Of a stretch of DNA of 64,000 nt, positions 18,667 through 26,996 are shown one piece after another. The position numbers and the translations under genes were made by a program. The notes below the pieces were generated by a model, which worked only from the letters and a program-made list of their open reading frames with translations, was not told where the DNA came from and searched no databases. This DNA is from Lachnospiraceae bacterium. GTDB lineage: Bacteria; Bacillota; Clostridia; Lachnospirales; Lachnospiraceae. Within the stretch, counting starts at the first letter, position 1, and each line of letters begins with the position of its first letter. The stretch is taken from contig JAGANL010000002.1 in NCBI GenBank assembly GCA_017624235.1, forward strand, positions 124,001 through 188,000, written 5' to 3'.

Positions 18667-19722
18667 CTACAAAACTGCCGTAATTTTCAGTTCCGGCTGT
18701 TTGGCAAGATCAATCAGTTCTTCTCCACATTTGACAAAGGGACGTGTCAGTGCATTGCGGTTGGTAAGCAGGACATCTGCAATGCGGTCGTCGCTTAAGC
18801 GTACCGTCATACCAAGCTGCGTGTTGGCGATGTGCTCCATGATTGTCATGACGATGCCGGCACCGTATTTCTCATAGCCGGTTCGTTCAAAGTTTTCGAT
18901 TACCTGAAACGGAATCAGGGTAGGACGGTAGCTGCGGGCTGATGTCATGGCCTCATAAGAGTCAATAATGGCCATATACAGAGCAAATATATCAATCTGT
19001 TCACCAATCAGCTTACTGGGATAGCCTGAGCCGTCGCAGCGTTCATGGTGCATCAGTGTGGCATTGAGTACATGCTCATTCAGGCCCAGATCCTTAATCA
19101 TATCGTAGCCGATAGTGGTATGTGTCTTGATCCAGTTATATTCAAAATCATTCAGCTTGCCCGGTTTCCATAAAAGCTTGTCCGGGAGCTTTAATTTTCC
19201 GATATCATAAAAGAAGCCGCTCTGGATCAGAATATCAATGTCTTCATAGGAAAGTCCCAGCCAGATGCCGAATACACCGGCAATCAATGCGGAGTTTAAG
19301 CAGTGGGCATGGGTCATTTCATCCTCGCTGGGAAGCATATTATAGAGATAATCAATGAGCTGCTCGCCGGTACTTGTGCAGCCGCGGATTTTTTCGTAAA
19401 TACCCATCAGGGCAGATATGTCCGGTGCCTTGCCGTTTTCGACAAAGTCTAACATGATCTTTTTGTAGTCGATCATACATTCGTTATAGATTTGCTCAAA
19501 GTGGATAAAGCCCTGGCTTAAACGGATACGCTCGAAATGTGTGGTAGCATAATCGGCAGAATCCTTGACGGATACACAGACAATATTGTGCCGTGCCAGT
19601 TTGTCAATCAGAGATTTCGTCAGAATAGTATCTGCCGGAATCAAAAGCTCATTCTGTGCTGTATAAACATTTTCCCCTACTTCCTGTCCGGGAGTCAGGG
19701 CCATTCGTGCAACTGTTTTCAA
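18667..19722 (-). CDS. HD-GYP domain protein with altered HD motif
   Basis: 351 residues. The N-terminal about 120 residues have no recognised domain; the HD-GYP domain covers about 130-320. H140, the HHE-x-CDGSGYP segment and the GYP motif are intact. The signature His-Asp pair, however, reads Tyr172-Asp173 (FFYDIGKLKLP; codon TAT at 19207-19209 on the - strand). Active HD-GYP enzymes hydrolyse cyclic-di-GMP with metals bound in part by that His, so catalysis may be lost or changed. It starts at TTG 19722 with a G-rich ribosome site; ATG 19704 is an alternative. A promoter (TTGACA-16-TATAGT) lies upstream. Confidence 0.85.
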   Translation of the reverse strand: MKTVARMALTPGQEVGENVYTAQNELLIPADTILTKSLIDKLARHNIVCVSVKDSADYATTHFERIRLSQGFIHFEQIYNECMIDYKKIMLDFVENGKAPDISALMGIYEKIRGCTSTGEQLIDYLYNMLPSEDEMTHAHCLNSALIAGVFGIWLGLSYEDIDILIQSGFFYDIGKLKLPDKLLWKPGKLNDFEYNWIKTHTTIGYDMIKDLGLNEHVLNATLMHHERCDGSGYPSKLIGEQIDIFALYMAIIDSYEAMTSARSYRPTLIPFQVIENFERTGYEKYGAGIVMTIMEHIANTQLGMTVRLSDDRIADVLLTNRNALTRPFVKCGEELIDLAKQPELKITAVL

Positions 19723-19767
19723 GTCAAATTTCCCCCATTTGTGTTTTTCGCCTTATATCATAATTTT

Positions 19768-19795
19768 ACTATAGAACATCAGGTGGGAATGTCAA
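19768..19795 (-). promoter_or_regulatory. Promoter for the HD-GYP gene
   Basis: Read on the - strand: TTGACA (complement of 19790-19795), 16-base spacer, TATAGT (complement of 19768-19773). Confidence 0.6.
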
Positions 19796-19821
19796 CCTTT
19801 TTTTAGAAAATAAAAATAATT

Positions 19822-19850
19822 TTGGCATGGAAATGAAAATGTGTTAAAAT
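19822..19850 (+). promoter_or_regulatory. Promoter for the 104-residue protein gene
   Basis: TTGGCA (19822-19827), 17-base spacer, TAAAAT (19845-19850), 37 bases before the start codon. Confidence 0.6.
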
Positions 19851-19887
19851 AACCTGTAAAAGTATCATAGAAAGGTCTGGGAATAGG

Positions 19888-20202
19888 ATGAAGTTCGCCA
19901 GCAAGCTTTATGTAACCGAAGGAATAAAGGACAGTAAAAGTCTTCGCTTTAAGCTGAAGCATGGTAAAAAGTGGTGCGGTCTGTATGTCATTGTGCTGTC
20001 TCCGGGCAGGGATGAACTGGAAATTTACCATTGCGGTCTGCTGAGGCAATCCTATTATCGGAACTATCCTCTCTGGGTGGTAGGTCTGGCAGGCAGCCGC
20101 GAGGAGGCATTTGAACTGGTCGGGAAGATTGTGGAGGATATTTATGCCAAAACAGGGCAATATAAGATTAAGGAATATCTGAAACAGCAATTTCACAAAT
20201 AA
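19888..20202 (+). CDS. Conserved hypothetical protein, 104 residues
   Basis: Not recognised by family. Soluble-looking, with a basic N-terminal half (KLYVTEGIKDSKSLRFKLKHGKK), a hydrophobic strand (GLYVIVLSPG), the segment WVVGLAGSREEAFELVGKIV and a basic C-terminus. No signal peptide or membrane helix. The start ATG is preceded by AAAGG, and a separate promoter lies upstream. It stands 12 bases before the DUF2953 gene and so is probably in the same operon as gerW. The function is unknown. Confidence 0.75.
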   Translation: MKFASKLYVTEGIKDSKSLRFKLKHGKKWCGLYVIVLSPGRDELEIYHCGLLRQSYYRNYPLWVVGLAGSREEAFELVGKIVEDIYAKTGQYKIKEYLKQQFHK

Positions 20203-20214
20203 AAGGAAAACGAT

Positions 20215-21186
20215 ATGCTACATATCATTTGGATCATACTCAAAATTCTTTTTCTGGTAATATTGTGTATTCTGGGTATACTGGTGATAGTGCTTGCAGC
20301 AATTCTTTTTGTGCCGATTCGTTACCGGATTCAGGCATGGAAGGAGCAGACAGCGGAGGCACATGTGCGGGTTTCCTGGCTATGGCATATTCTGTCTGTC
20401 AGGGCGGGATATCATGAGCAGGGATATGCGGTAGTCAGACTGTTTGGCATCCCCATTTATGACAGAAATCGGGAAAAGAAGAAGCCGGAAAAGAAGAAAA
20501 CAGAAAAGAAAATAACAAAAAAGAAAATAACAGAAAAGAAAAAAACGGAAAAAAGGAAGCCGGAAAAAGAGAATACAGAAAAGACGGAAGAAAGTAAGAG
20601 CGTATCGGAGGAGAAGCGGAAGGAATCTTCTGGAACAGATGCAGGGATACAGAAGAAAATCGAAACCGGAGCGGAGCGTGAGACATCGGAGCAGCAGCCG
20701 GAAAAGAAGCGGAGCATAAAAAGTTTCTTCCGGAAGCTGTACCAGAAGCTGAAAAATATACAGTACACAATAAGAGGATTCTGTGATAGAATAAAGGACA
20801 TGGCGAAACAGGTGTCTTATTACAAAGCAGTATGGGAGAGTGGAGAGACCAGACGTGCCTTTGCTTTGTGTAAAGCACAGTTGTATACCGTTTGGAAGGA
20901 TATTCGTCCGGGAAGGCTTTCCGTTCATCTGAAGGCAGGGTTTGATGATCCGTCCGTGACAGGTCAGGTTTTGGCTGTGCATGGAATGCTTTATCCATGG
21001 ATAGGACAGTATGTTATGATAGAACCGGACTTTGAACATGAGATATTAGAAGGAAGAGCGGACTGCCGGGGAAAAATTACGGTGTTTGTTTTATTGCTGG
21101 CAGCCGGAAGAATTTATTTTAATCAGGATATCAGATACTTATTAAAGGTTTTGAAGAAGGAAAGCTCTGAAGAAGGAGGACGTTAA
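20215..21186 (+). CDS. DUF2953-type membrane protein (YtfI-like)
   Basis: 323 residues. An N-terminal membrane helix (about 5-30) is followed by the short segment FVPIRYRIQAW; the DUF2953 motif region lies in the C-terminal part (about 215-310; AFALCKAQLYTVWKDIRPG, FDDPSVTGQVLAVHGMLYPW). Between them, residues about 83-180 are extremely rich in Lys and Glu with runs of KK-x-EKKKTEKK type, a charged, probably disordered linker. In Bacillus ytfI precedes ytfJ (gerW), as here, two bases apart. A sporulation or germination role is therefore likely, but its biochemistry is unknown. Confidence 0.75.
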   Translation: MLHIIWIILKILFLVILCILGILVIVLAAILFVPIRYRIQAWKEQTAEAHVRVSWLWHILSVRAGYHEQGYAVVRLFGIPIYDRNREKKKPEKKKTEKKITKKKITEKKKTEKRKPEKENTEKTEESKSVSEEKRKESSGTDAGIQKKIETGAERETSEQQPEKKRSIKSFFRKLYQKLKNIQYTIRGFCDRIKDMAKQVSYYKAVWESGETRRAFALCKAQLYTVWKDIRPGRLSVHLKAGFDDPSVTGQVLAVHGMLYPWIGQYVMIEPDFEHEILEGRADCRGKITVFVLLLAAGRIYFNQDIRYLLKVLKKESSEEGGR

Positions 21187-21188
21187 AC

Positions 21189-21584
21189 ATGGCAGAGAAC
21201 AGCTTTGGAAATGTAGTGGAATCCCTGTTAAAGGGAATGGATTCTGTATTATCAACGAAAACAGTGGTAGGAGAAGCAACCAAAATCGGTGATACGATTA
21301 TTTTGCCGTTAGTGGATGTAACATTTGGTGTAGGAGCCGGTGCAAGCTGTCAGGACAAAAAGAACGGCGGTGGCGGCGGAATGAGCGGAAAACTCACTCC
21401 TAGTGCTGTATTGGTTATTAAAAACGGACAGACCAAACTGGTCAATATCAAGAATCAGGATAGTGTAACCAAGATCCTGGATATGATTCCTGATATTGTA
21501 GATAAGTTTACAACGAAAAAGGAAGATATCCTGCCGGATGAAGAGGCAGTAGACATTGCATTCCCGGAGGAAAAAGAAAACTAA
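21189..21584 (+). CDS. gerW: GerW family sporulation protein (YtfJ)
   Basis: 131 residues. Contains the GerW/YtfJ core: NVVESLLKGMDSVLSTKTVVGE, then IILPLVDVTFGVGAG, a glycine-rich loop (NGGGGGMSGK) and PSAVLVIKNGQ. In Bacillus the family affects germination with some germinants. The ATG follows AAGGAGG at normal spacing and two bases after the DUF2953 stop. It is one of the main signs that this organism makes spores. Confidence 0.92.
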   Translation: MAENSFGNVVESLLKGMDSVLSTKTVVGEATKIGDTIILPLVDVTFGVGAGASCQDKKNGGGGGMSGKLTPSAVLVIKNGQTKLVNIKNQDSVTKILDMIPDIVDKFTTKKEDILPDEEAVDIAFPEEKEN

Positions 21585-21675
21585 ATCTTTTTGCAGCCTT
21601 TCTGCATATACTATAGAAAGTAGCACGTATTGCAGCATGAACTGTTTCATACGAGGGGAAGGGCTGGAAACGGAA

Positions 21676-21813
21676 ATGAAAAAAATATTGGGATTTGTGC
21701 TGTTTTGGATTTCTGTCGGCATGCTTCTCATGTTTTTTATGGATAACAGGCTGTTGGGTGTAATCATTGGCGCTGTATTTTTACTGGTGGGATACAATCT
21801 GTTCTGTTCCTGA
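21676..21813 (+). CDS. Small membrane protein, 45 residues
   Basis: Not recognised. 45 residues from ATG 21676, nearly all hydrophobic: one helix at about 3-21 (ILGFVLFWISVGMLLMFF), a short polar turn (MDNR), and a second helix at about 26-43. This is a two-helix hairpin. The frame is open further upstream to 21556, but that overlaps gerW and has a different character. The ribosome site is weak (GGAAACGGAA). It lies between gerW and the J-domain protein. Confidence 0.55.
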   Translation: MKKILGFVLFWISVGMLLMFFMDNRLLGVIIGAVFLLVGYNLFCS

Positions 21814-21825
21814 AGGAGGGCAGAG

Positions 21826-22326
21826 ATGGACGATACACAGGATTTTACGACATTTAAGCAGTGGATGTTTCAGGAAAATGTCCGTGTGGAAAATGAAAAA
21901 AAAGAATTGAATGAGATGTATGTCAGATTTCTGGATGAGAAGAAACAGTTTCAGGAGGAAATGAAGGTCCTGAACAATAAAATCTTATCAGAGAGAAAAC
22001 GGTTAAAGCAGGAATCCCTGTTTTTTGATAAAAAGATGGATATTTTGAAGAGCGGCTTTGAACAGCTTGATGCCGACAGGAAAAAGCTGGAACGGGAGCG
22101 GAGGGACTTTGAACAGAAAAAGAAAGACAGACAGATGACAGAGAATGCGCTGGCCTGTTCGGAGATTGCCTCTGTTTTATTCCGGGGCGTGAGAAATCCA
22201 ACAACCTTAAAAAAGCGGTACAAGGATCTGATCAAAATATTTCATCCGGACAATGTCTGTGGGGATCCTGAGACGATTCGTCTGATTAACGAGGAGTATG
22301 AGAGACTAAAGGAAGTGTTTGGTTAA
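21826..22326 (+). CDS. Coiled-coil protein with C-terminal J-domain-like segment
   Basis: 166 residues. Residues about 15-105 are a highly charged coiled coil (ENEKKELNEMYVRFLDEKKQ and on). The last about 45 residues match helices II-III of a J domain, with H140-P141-D142 between LKKRYKDLIKIF and DPETIRLINEEYERLKEVF. The usual J-domain helix I is short or missing. J domains recruit and stimulate DnaK, so it may be a Hsp70 targeting factor with a coiled-coil handle (inference). ATG follows GAAGGAGGG. It ends at a strong terminator shared with rpmB. Confidence 0.78.
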   Translation: MDDTQDFTTFKQWMFQENVRVENEKKELNEMYVRFLDEKKQFQEEMKVLNNKILSERKRLKQESLFFDKKMDILKSGFEQLDADRKKLERERRDFEQKKKDRQMTENALACSEIASVLFRGVRNPTTLKKRYKDLIKIFHPDNVCGDPETIRLINEEYERLKEVFG

Positions 22327-22353
22327 TCATTTGGATTCTCAATAGAAGAGCGA

Positions 22354-22388
22354 AAAAAAGTGACCCGAAATCATCGGATCACTTTTTA
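22354..22388. terminator. Bidirectional terminator
   Basis: AAAAAAGTGA-CCCGA stem pairing with TCGG-A-TCACTTTTT, loop AATCA. An A-run on one side and a T-run on the other let it end both the J-domain gene (+) and rpmB (-). Confidence 0.85.
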
Positions 22389-22407
22389 CGTTCATAAAGT
22401 CAAATCA

Positions 22408-22593
22408 TTAAGCTCTTTCCACTCTGCCGGATTTTAAGCAGTTTGTGCAAACGTGCATTTTCTTGGAAGCTCCGTTTACTTTACATTTTACGCTTTTCAC
22501 GTTGGAATTCCAAATATGATTGGATCTTCTATGAGAATGGCTGACGTTATTACCAAAATGTACGCCTTTACCACAAATATCACATTTTGCCAT
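22408..22593 (-). CDS. rpmB: 50S ribosomal protein L28
   Basis: 61 residues, the bacterial L28 length. It begins MAKCDICGKG and has two CxxC pairs (CDIC and CTNC), the zinc-binding form. HSHRRSNHIWNSNVKSVKCK is the conserved core. The start is ATG 22593 with GAGGAGGTG upstream. The frame is open much further 5', but that part covers the promoter and leader and has no L28 similarity. Confidence 0.96.
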   Translation of the reverse strand: MAKCDICGKGVHFGNNVSHSHRRSNHIWNSNVKSVKCKVNGASKKMHVCTNCLKSGRVERA

Positions 22594-22652
22594 ATTAGCA
22601 CCTCCTCGACATCTCAAAGTATAGTCCGTCTGCTCGGACTCGCAACATTGGT

Positions 22653-22681
22653 ATTTTATCAGATATACCAAAATAATGCAA
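22653..22681 (-). promoter_or_regulatory. Promoter for rpmB
   Basis: On the - strand: TTGCAT (complement of 22676-22681), 17-base spacer, TAAAAT (complement of 22653-22658). It leaves a 5' leader of about 50 bases before rpmB. Confidence 0.6.
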
Positions 22682-22720
22682 GTGAAATCATAAAGAAAAT
22701 GAAATATTTTCATTTTACTG

Positions 22721-22749
22721 TTTCAATTTGCAGCAAATGAGGTTATAAT
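22721..22749 (+). promoter_or_regulatory. Possible promoter for the asp23-fakA operon
   Basis: A consensus TATAAT (22744-22749) with a weak TTTCAA (22721-22726) 17 bases upstream, ahead of the Asp23-family gene. Confidence 0.45.
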
Positions 22750-22783
22750 AACAGTATATTTTGTCCAGATAAGGAGGTACAAA

Positions 22784-23158
22784 ATGAAAGGGTCTTCTAA
22801 TTTTAAAAATTCAGTCAATACGCATATGGGGAATATCCGTATTGATAATGAAGTAATCGCACAGTATGCCGGAACAGTTGCGGTAGAGTGCTTCGGCATC
22901 GTCGGTATGGCATCGGTCAATGTAAAGGACGGATTTGTGAGATTATTAAAAAGGGACAGCATCACACATGGCATCGCGGTTTCCTTCAAGGATGGAAAGC
23001 TGACGTTGGATTTTCATGTGCTTGTGGCTTACGGGGTGAGTATTCTGGCGGTTGCGGATAATTTGATCAGCAATGTAAAATATAAAGTTGAGGAATTTAC
23101 CGGATTGGAGATTGAAAAGATCAACATTCTCGTTGAGGGCGTCCGGGTAATTGATTAA
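22784..23158 (+). CDS. Asp23/Gls24 family protein (YloU-like)
   Basis: 124 residues. The Asp23 domain runs the whole length: GNIRIDNEVIAQYAGTVAVE, FGIVGM, and the C-terminal VEEFTGLEIEKINILVEGV. Members are envelope-associated or alkaline-stress proteins of poorly known function. ATG is preceded by AAGGAGG. fakA follows after 15 bases, the same order as yloU-yloV in Bacillus, so it may take part in fatty-acid kinase function. Confidence 0.9.
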   Translation: MKGSSNFKNSVNTHMGNIRIDNEVIAQYAGTVAVECFGIVGMASVNVKDGFVRLLKRDSITHGIAVSFKDGKLTLDFHVLVAYGVSILAVADNLISNVKYKVEEFTGLEIEKINILVEGVRVID

Positions 23159-23173
23159 GGAGGAATAGTAACC

Positions 23174-24826
23174 GTGAGTTTGAATACAATCGATGCGAAA
23201 ATGGCTGCAAAAATGTTTCTGGCCGGCGCAAAGAATCTGGAGAACAAAAAAGAGTGGATTAATGAGCTGAATGTATTTCCGGTACCGGATGGGGATACCG
23301 GGACCAATATGTCGATGACGATCATGTCAGCGGCAAAGGAAGTCTCTTCCTTGAAGGAGCCGGATATGGAAACTCTGTCCAAAGCGATTTCTTCCGGTTC
23401 CCTGCGTGGAGCAAGAGGAAATTCCGGGGTAATCCTATCGCAGCTGTTCCGCGGTTTTACAAAGGAAATGAAGGAACATGCCAAGGTGGATACCGATGTG
23501 CTTGCCAGGGCGATGGAGCGCGCTGTGGAAACTGCTTATAAGGCTGTCATGAAGCCGAAGGAGGGGACGATTCTGACTGTGGCCAAGGGAGCAGCCGATA
23601 AAGCGAAGGAGTTGGCGGAAAGCGGCAGGGAGGATCTGTCGGAATTTATGAATGAGGTCATCGGACATGCGGAATATGTGCTCAGCCAGACCCCGGAGAT
23701 GCTTCCGGTATTAAAGCAGGCAGGAGTGGTGGATTCCGGTGGACAGGGACTTGTGGAGGTATTGAAGGGCTGTTATGATGCCTTCCTCGGCAAAGAAATC
23801 GAGCTGGATATGAGCTCTTATCAGTCTTCCGCTCCGGCAGCAAAGCTGGATGTGCAGGAGGAGGCAGATATTAAGTTTGGTTATTGTACGGAATTTATTA
23901 TTTTGTTGAACAAAACTTTTAATATCAAGCATGAGATGGATTTTAAGGCTTATCTGGAGTCGATTGGAGATTCCATCGTGGTTGTTGCGGATGAGGACGT
24001 GGTTAAGGTTCACGTACATACGAATGATCCGGGACTTGCCATTCAGAAAGCGTTAAAGTATGGCGCACTTTCTAATATGAAGATTGATAATATGCGTCTG
24101 GAGCACCAGGAAAAGCTGTTTAAAGAGTCAGAAAAGAATCTGGAGGCGCAGGAGCTCCAGCCGAAGAAGGAATACGCTTTTATTGCTGTTTCAGTCGGAG
24201 AGGGAATCAATGAAATTTTCCGCAGTCTGGGAGTAGATTATATCATCGAAGGCGGACAGACGATGAATCCGAGCACCGAGGATATGCTCAATGCCATTGA
24301 GAAGGTGAACGCGGATACCGTTTATATTCTTCCGAATAATAAGAATATTATTCTGGCAGCCAATCAGGCACAGTCTTTGGTACAGGACAAAAAGATTATT
24401 GTGATACCGACCAAAACAGTACCGCAGGGCATTACCGCCATTATCAATTTTGTACCGGAACTGACAACGGAGGAAAACGAAGAGACCATGAACCGTGAAA
24501 TCGGCATGGTAAAGACTGGTCAGGTTACTTATGCGGTCCGTGATACCGTAATTGATGATAAAACAATCAAACAGGGTGATTACATGGGAATCGGTGATGC
24601 CGGAATCCTTTCCGTGGGAACGGAGATGGAGGAGGTTTTGCTTGCCATGATAAAAGAAATGATGGATGCGGAACAGGAGCTGATCAGCATTTATTATGGT
24701 GCCGAGGTGACCAAAGAGGCGGCAGAAGAGATGCGAAACAGAGTTGCAGCGGAATATCCTGCCTGTGATATCGAGCTTCAATATGGCGGACAGCCAATTT
24801 ATTATTATATTGTGTCAGCAGAATAA
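23174..24826 (+). CDS. fakA: Fatty acid kinase ATP-binding subunit FakA (YloV, DAK2 domain)
   Basis: 550 residues. The N-terminal DAK2/DhaL ATP-binding domain (about 8-200) shows NVFPVPDGDTGTNMSMTI (Mg/ATP Asp residues), GARGNSGVILSQ and GTILTV. A middle and C-terminal region (about 220-550) binds the FakB lipid carrier. It starts at GTG 23174 with AAGGAGG upstream. FakA phosphorylates FakB-bound fatty acids for phospholipid synthesis from exogenous lipid. A DegV/FakB protein is encoded 2.2 kb downstream, beyond recG. Confidence 0.9.
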   Translation: MSLNTIDAKMAAKMFLAGAKNLENKKEWINELNVFPVPDGDTGTNMSMTIMSAAKEVSSLKEPDMETLSKAISSGSLRGARGNSGVILSQLFRGFTKEMKEHAKVDTDVLARAMERAVETAYKAVMKPKEGTILTVAKGAADKAKELAESGREDLSEFMNEVIGHAEYVLSQTPEMLPVLKQAGVVDSGGQGLVEVLKGCYDAFLGKEIELDMSSYQSSAPAAKLDVQEEADIKFGYCTEFIILLNKTFNIKHEMDFKAYLESIGDSIVVVADEDVVKVHVHTNDPGLAIQKALKYGALSNMKIDNMRLEHQEKLFKESEKNLEAQELQPKKEYAFIAVSVGEGINEIFRSLGVDYIIEGGQTMNPSTEDMLNAIEKVNADTVYILPNNKNIILAANQAQSLVQDKKIIVIPTKTVPQGITAIINFVPELTTEENEETMNREIGMVKTGQVTYAVRDTVIDDKTIKQGDYMGIGDAGILSVGTEMEEVLLAMIKEMMDAEQELISIYYGAEVTKEAAEEMRNRVAAEYPACDIELQYGGQPIYYYIVSAE

Positions 24827-24827
24827 G

Positions 24828-24866
24828 AATCGGCAGTCTCTGTCTTTGGGATGGGGACTGCCGATT
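24828..24866 (+). terminator. Hairpin between fakA and recG
   Basis: AATCGGCAGTC (24828-24838) pairs with GACTGCCGATT (24856-24866), an 11-base stem. There is no T-run after it, so termination would be weak; it may slow polymerase or protect the fakA 3' end. Confidence 0.45.
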
Positions 24867-24892
24867 TCGGTAAATGATGACAGGAGCAGCCC

Positions 24893-26941
24893 ATGGAAAA
24901 AACAACGGATATACGAGAATTAAAGGGGATTGGAGAAAAGAGTGCAAAGCTGTTTGCAAAAGTCGGTGTCTATAATCTGGTACAGCTGGCAGAATATTTT
25001 CCACGTACTTATGAGGTGCCGGAGCAGGTAAGAGCAGTCTGTGAGTGCAGGGAAGGAGAGGCTGCAGCGGTGCGGGTGATGATGAATGGCAGCTTTACGA
25101 CAAGAAAAGTCCGCAATCTTTCTGTGTCCAATACAACAGCGGCAGATGAAAGCGGTCAGCTTTCTCTGACTTTTTTTAATATGCCTTTTTTGAAGAACAG
25201 TCTGCGCAGAGGGACTTTTTATATTCTGCGTGGCATGGTGAAGCAAAGCGGAACGCAGCTTTGCATGGAGCAGCCGAAAATCTATTCGGAGGAGGAATAT
25301 GCCCGGATTGCCGGAAAGCTCTGTCCAAGGTATGCACTGACACAGGGGTTGACGAATCAGCTTGTAACCAAAACGGTCAGGCAGGGATTGGAAAGGGGAA
25401 AGCCATGGCAAGATTTCCTGCCGGAATGGGTACGGGAAAAATACGGATTGGAAACCTATGAAAATGCTGTATGTACCATGCACTTTCCAGAAAGTGAAGA
25501 AAGACTGATTCATGCCAGAAAACGGCTGGTATTCGATGAATTTCTGACTTTTATGCTTCAGCTTCAGGCTATGAAGGAACGAATCGAGGTTCTTCCGAAT
25601 GTGCATCCGATGATAGCGACGGCTGATACGGTGAGGCTGATTGAAGCACTTCCGTATGAATTGACCGGGGCACAGAAAAGAACGTGGCAGGAAATTGAAG
25701 AGGATTTATCTGGAAGCTGTGTGATGAATCGTCTGGTGCAGGGAGATGTTGGTTCCGGCAAGACGATACTGGCATTTCTGGCACTTCTCATGTGTGCCGG
25801 GAACGGGCTGCAGGGAGCCATGATGGCGCCTACCGAGGTGCTTGCCAGACAGCATTTTGAACAGGCGGTGGAGCTGACGGAAAAGTATCATTTGCCATTT
25901 CATCCGGTGCTTCTGACCGGGTCAGTGACGGCATCGGCCAGGAAGAAGATTTATCAGGAGATTGCGGAAGGCAGGGCGAATCTGATCATCGGAACCCATG
26001 CGCTGATACAGGAAAAGGTGGAATACCGGAATCTGGGACTGGTGGTGACGGATGAACAGCACCGCTTTGGTGTGCGACAGAGAGAGGCACTTGCCGGGAA
26101 AGGAGAGGGTGTGCATGTTCTGGTAATGAGTGCGACACCGATTCCAAGGACGCTTGCCATGATTCTGTATGGGGATTTGGATATTTCACTTGTGGATGAG
26201 CGGCCGGCAGACAGGCTTCCTGTTAAGAACTGTGTAGTTACACAGAAGGATCGGGGAAAAATCTATCGTTTTCTGGAAAAAGAAGCTGCTTCCGGCAGAC
26301 AGGTGTATGTCATCTGTCCGATGGTAGAGGAGGGTGAATTGGAAAACGTGGAAAATGTGATGGATTATGCGGAAAAGCTGAGAGAGCATCTGCCGAAAAG
26401 TATGCGTATCGAATATTTACATGGGAAAATGAAGTCTTCGGAGAAAAACCGTATCATGGAAGAGTTTTCCAGAGGTCAGTTTGACGTACTGGTATCTACG
26501 ACGGTTATCGAGGTCGGAATCAATGTACCGAATGCTACGGTGATGCTGATTGAAAATGCGGAACGATTCGGGCTGGCACAGCTTCACCAGCTCAGAGGTC
26601 GTGTCGGCAGGGGAAAGTGGCAGTCTTACTGCATTTTTGTGAGTGGTTCAGATAAAAGGCAGACGATGGAACGTCTGGATATTCTGAATCATTCCAACGA
26701 TGGGTTCAAAATTGCGGAGGAAGATTTAAAACTCAGGGGCCCCGGAGATCTGTTCGGAATTCGTCAGAGCGGCCTTATGGATTTTAAGATTGGAGATGTC
26801 TTTCAGGATGCGGATATTTTAAAACAGGCCAGTGAATGCGCGGCTGAAATGCTGCAAAACCGGCATGGGGAAGAGAGTGATAGGCTGTGGGAGTATTTGC
26901 ATACAAAACAGTCTGGTATGGTTGACTTTCATTCGCTTTAA
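24893..26941 (+). CDS. recG: ATP-dependent DNA helicase RecG
   Basis: 682 residues, the usual length. The N-terminal wedge/OB domain (about 1-240) begins DIRELKGIGEKSAKLFAKVG. Helicase core: Walker A GDVGSGKTI (about 284), MAPTEVLARQH, DEQHRFGV (the DEQH box), MSATPIPRTLAMI, then motif V STTVIEVGINVPNA and motif VI QLRGRVGRG. It remodels stalled forks and Holliday junctions. ATG follows AGGAGC. It sits between fakA and a degV gene. Confidence 0.97.
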   Translation: MEKTTDIRELKGIGEKSAKLFAKVGVYNLVQLAEYFPRTYEVPEQVRAVCECREGEAAAVRVMMNGSFTTRKVRNLSVSNTTAADESGQLSLTFFNMPFLKNSLRRGTFYILRGMVKQSGTQLCMEQPKIYSEEEYARIAGKLCPRYALTQGLTNQLVTKTVRQGLERGKPWQDFLPEWVREKYGLETYENAVCTMHFPESEERLIHARKRLVFDEFLTFMLQLQAMKERIEVLPNVHPMIATADTVRLIEALPYELTGAQKRTWQEIEEDLSGSCVMNRLVQGDVGSGKTILAFLALLMCAGNGLQGAMMAPTEVLARQHFEQAVELTEKYHLPFHPVLLTGSVTASARKKIYQEIAEGRANLIIGTHALIQEKVEYRNLGLVVTDEQHRFGVRQREALAGKGEGVHVLVMSATPIPRTLAMILYGDLDISLVDERPADRLPVKNCVVTQKDRGKIYRFLEKEAASGRQVYVICPMVEEGELENVENVMDYAEKLREHLPKSMRIEYLHGKMKSSEKNRIMEEFSRGQFDVLVSTTVIEVGINVPNATVMLIENAERFGLAQLHQLRGRVGRGKWQSYCIFVSGSDKRQTMERLDILNHSNDGFKIAEEDLKLRGPGDLFGIRQSGLMDFKIGDVFQDADILKQASECAAEMLQNRHGEESDRLWEYLHTKQSGMVDFHSL

Positions 26942-26996
26942 ACGTAAAATAGAATTGATATGTGTTTGCTAAAAAGAAAACAAAGGAGCAGAAACA

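Noticed and set aside
20480-20600. Short repeated GAAAAGAAG-like units that could suggest a repeat array
   Set aside because: It is coding low-complexity sequence (Lys/Glu-rich linker) with no regular spacers, so not CRISPR.
21601-21620. CATATACTATAG sequence resembling a promoter -10 before the 45-residue protein
   Set aside because: No -35 at a usable distance for sigma-A, and the sporulation sigma match is too loose to claim.
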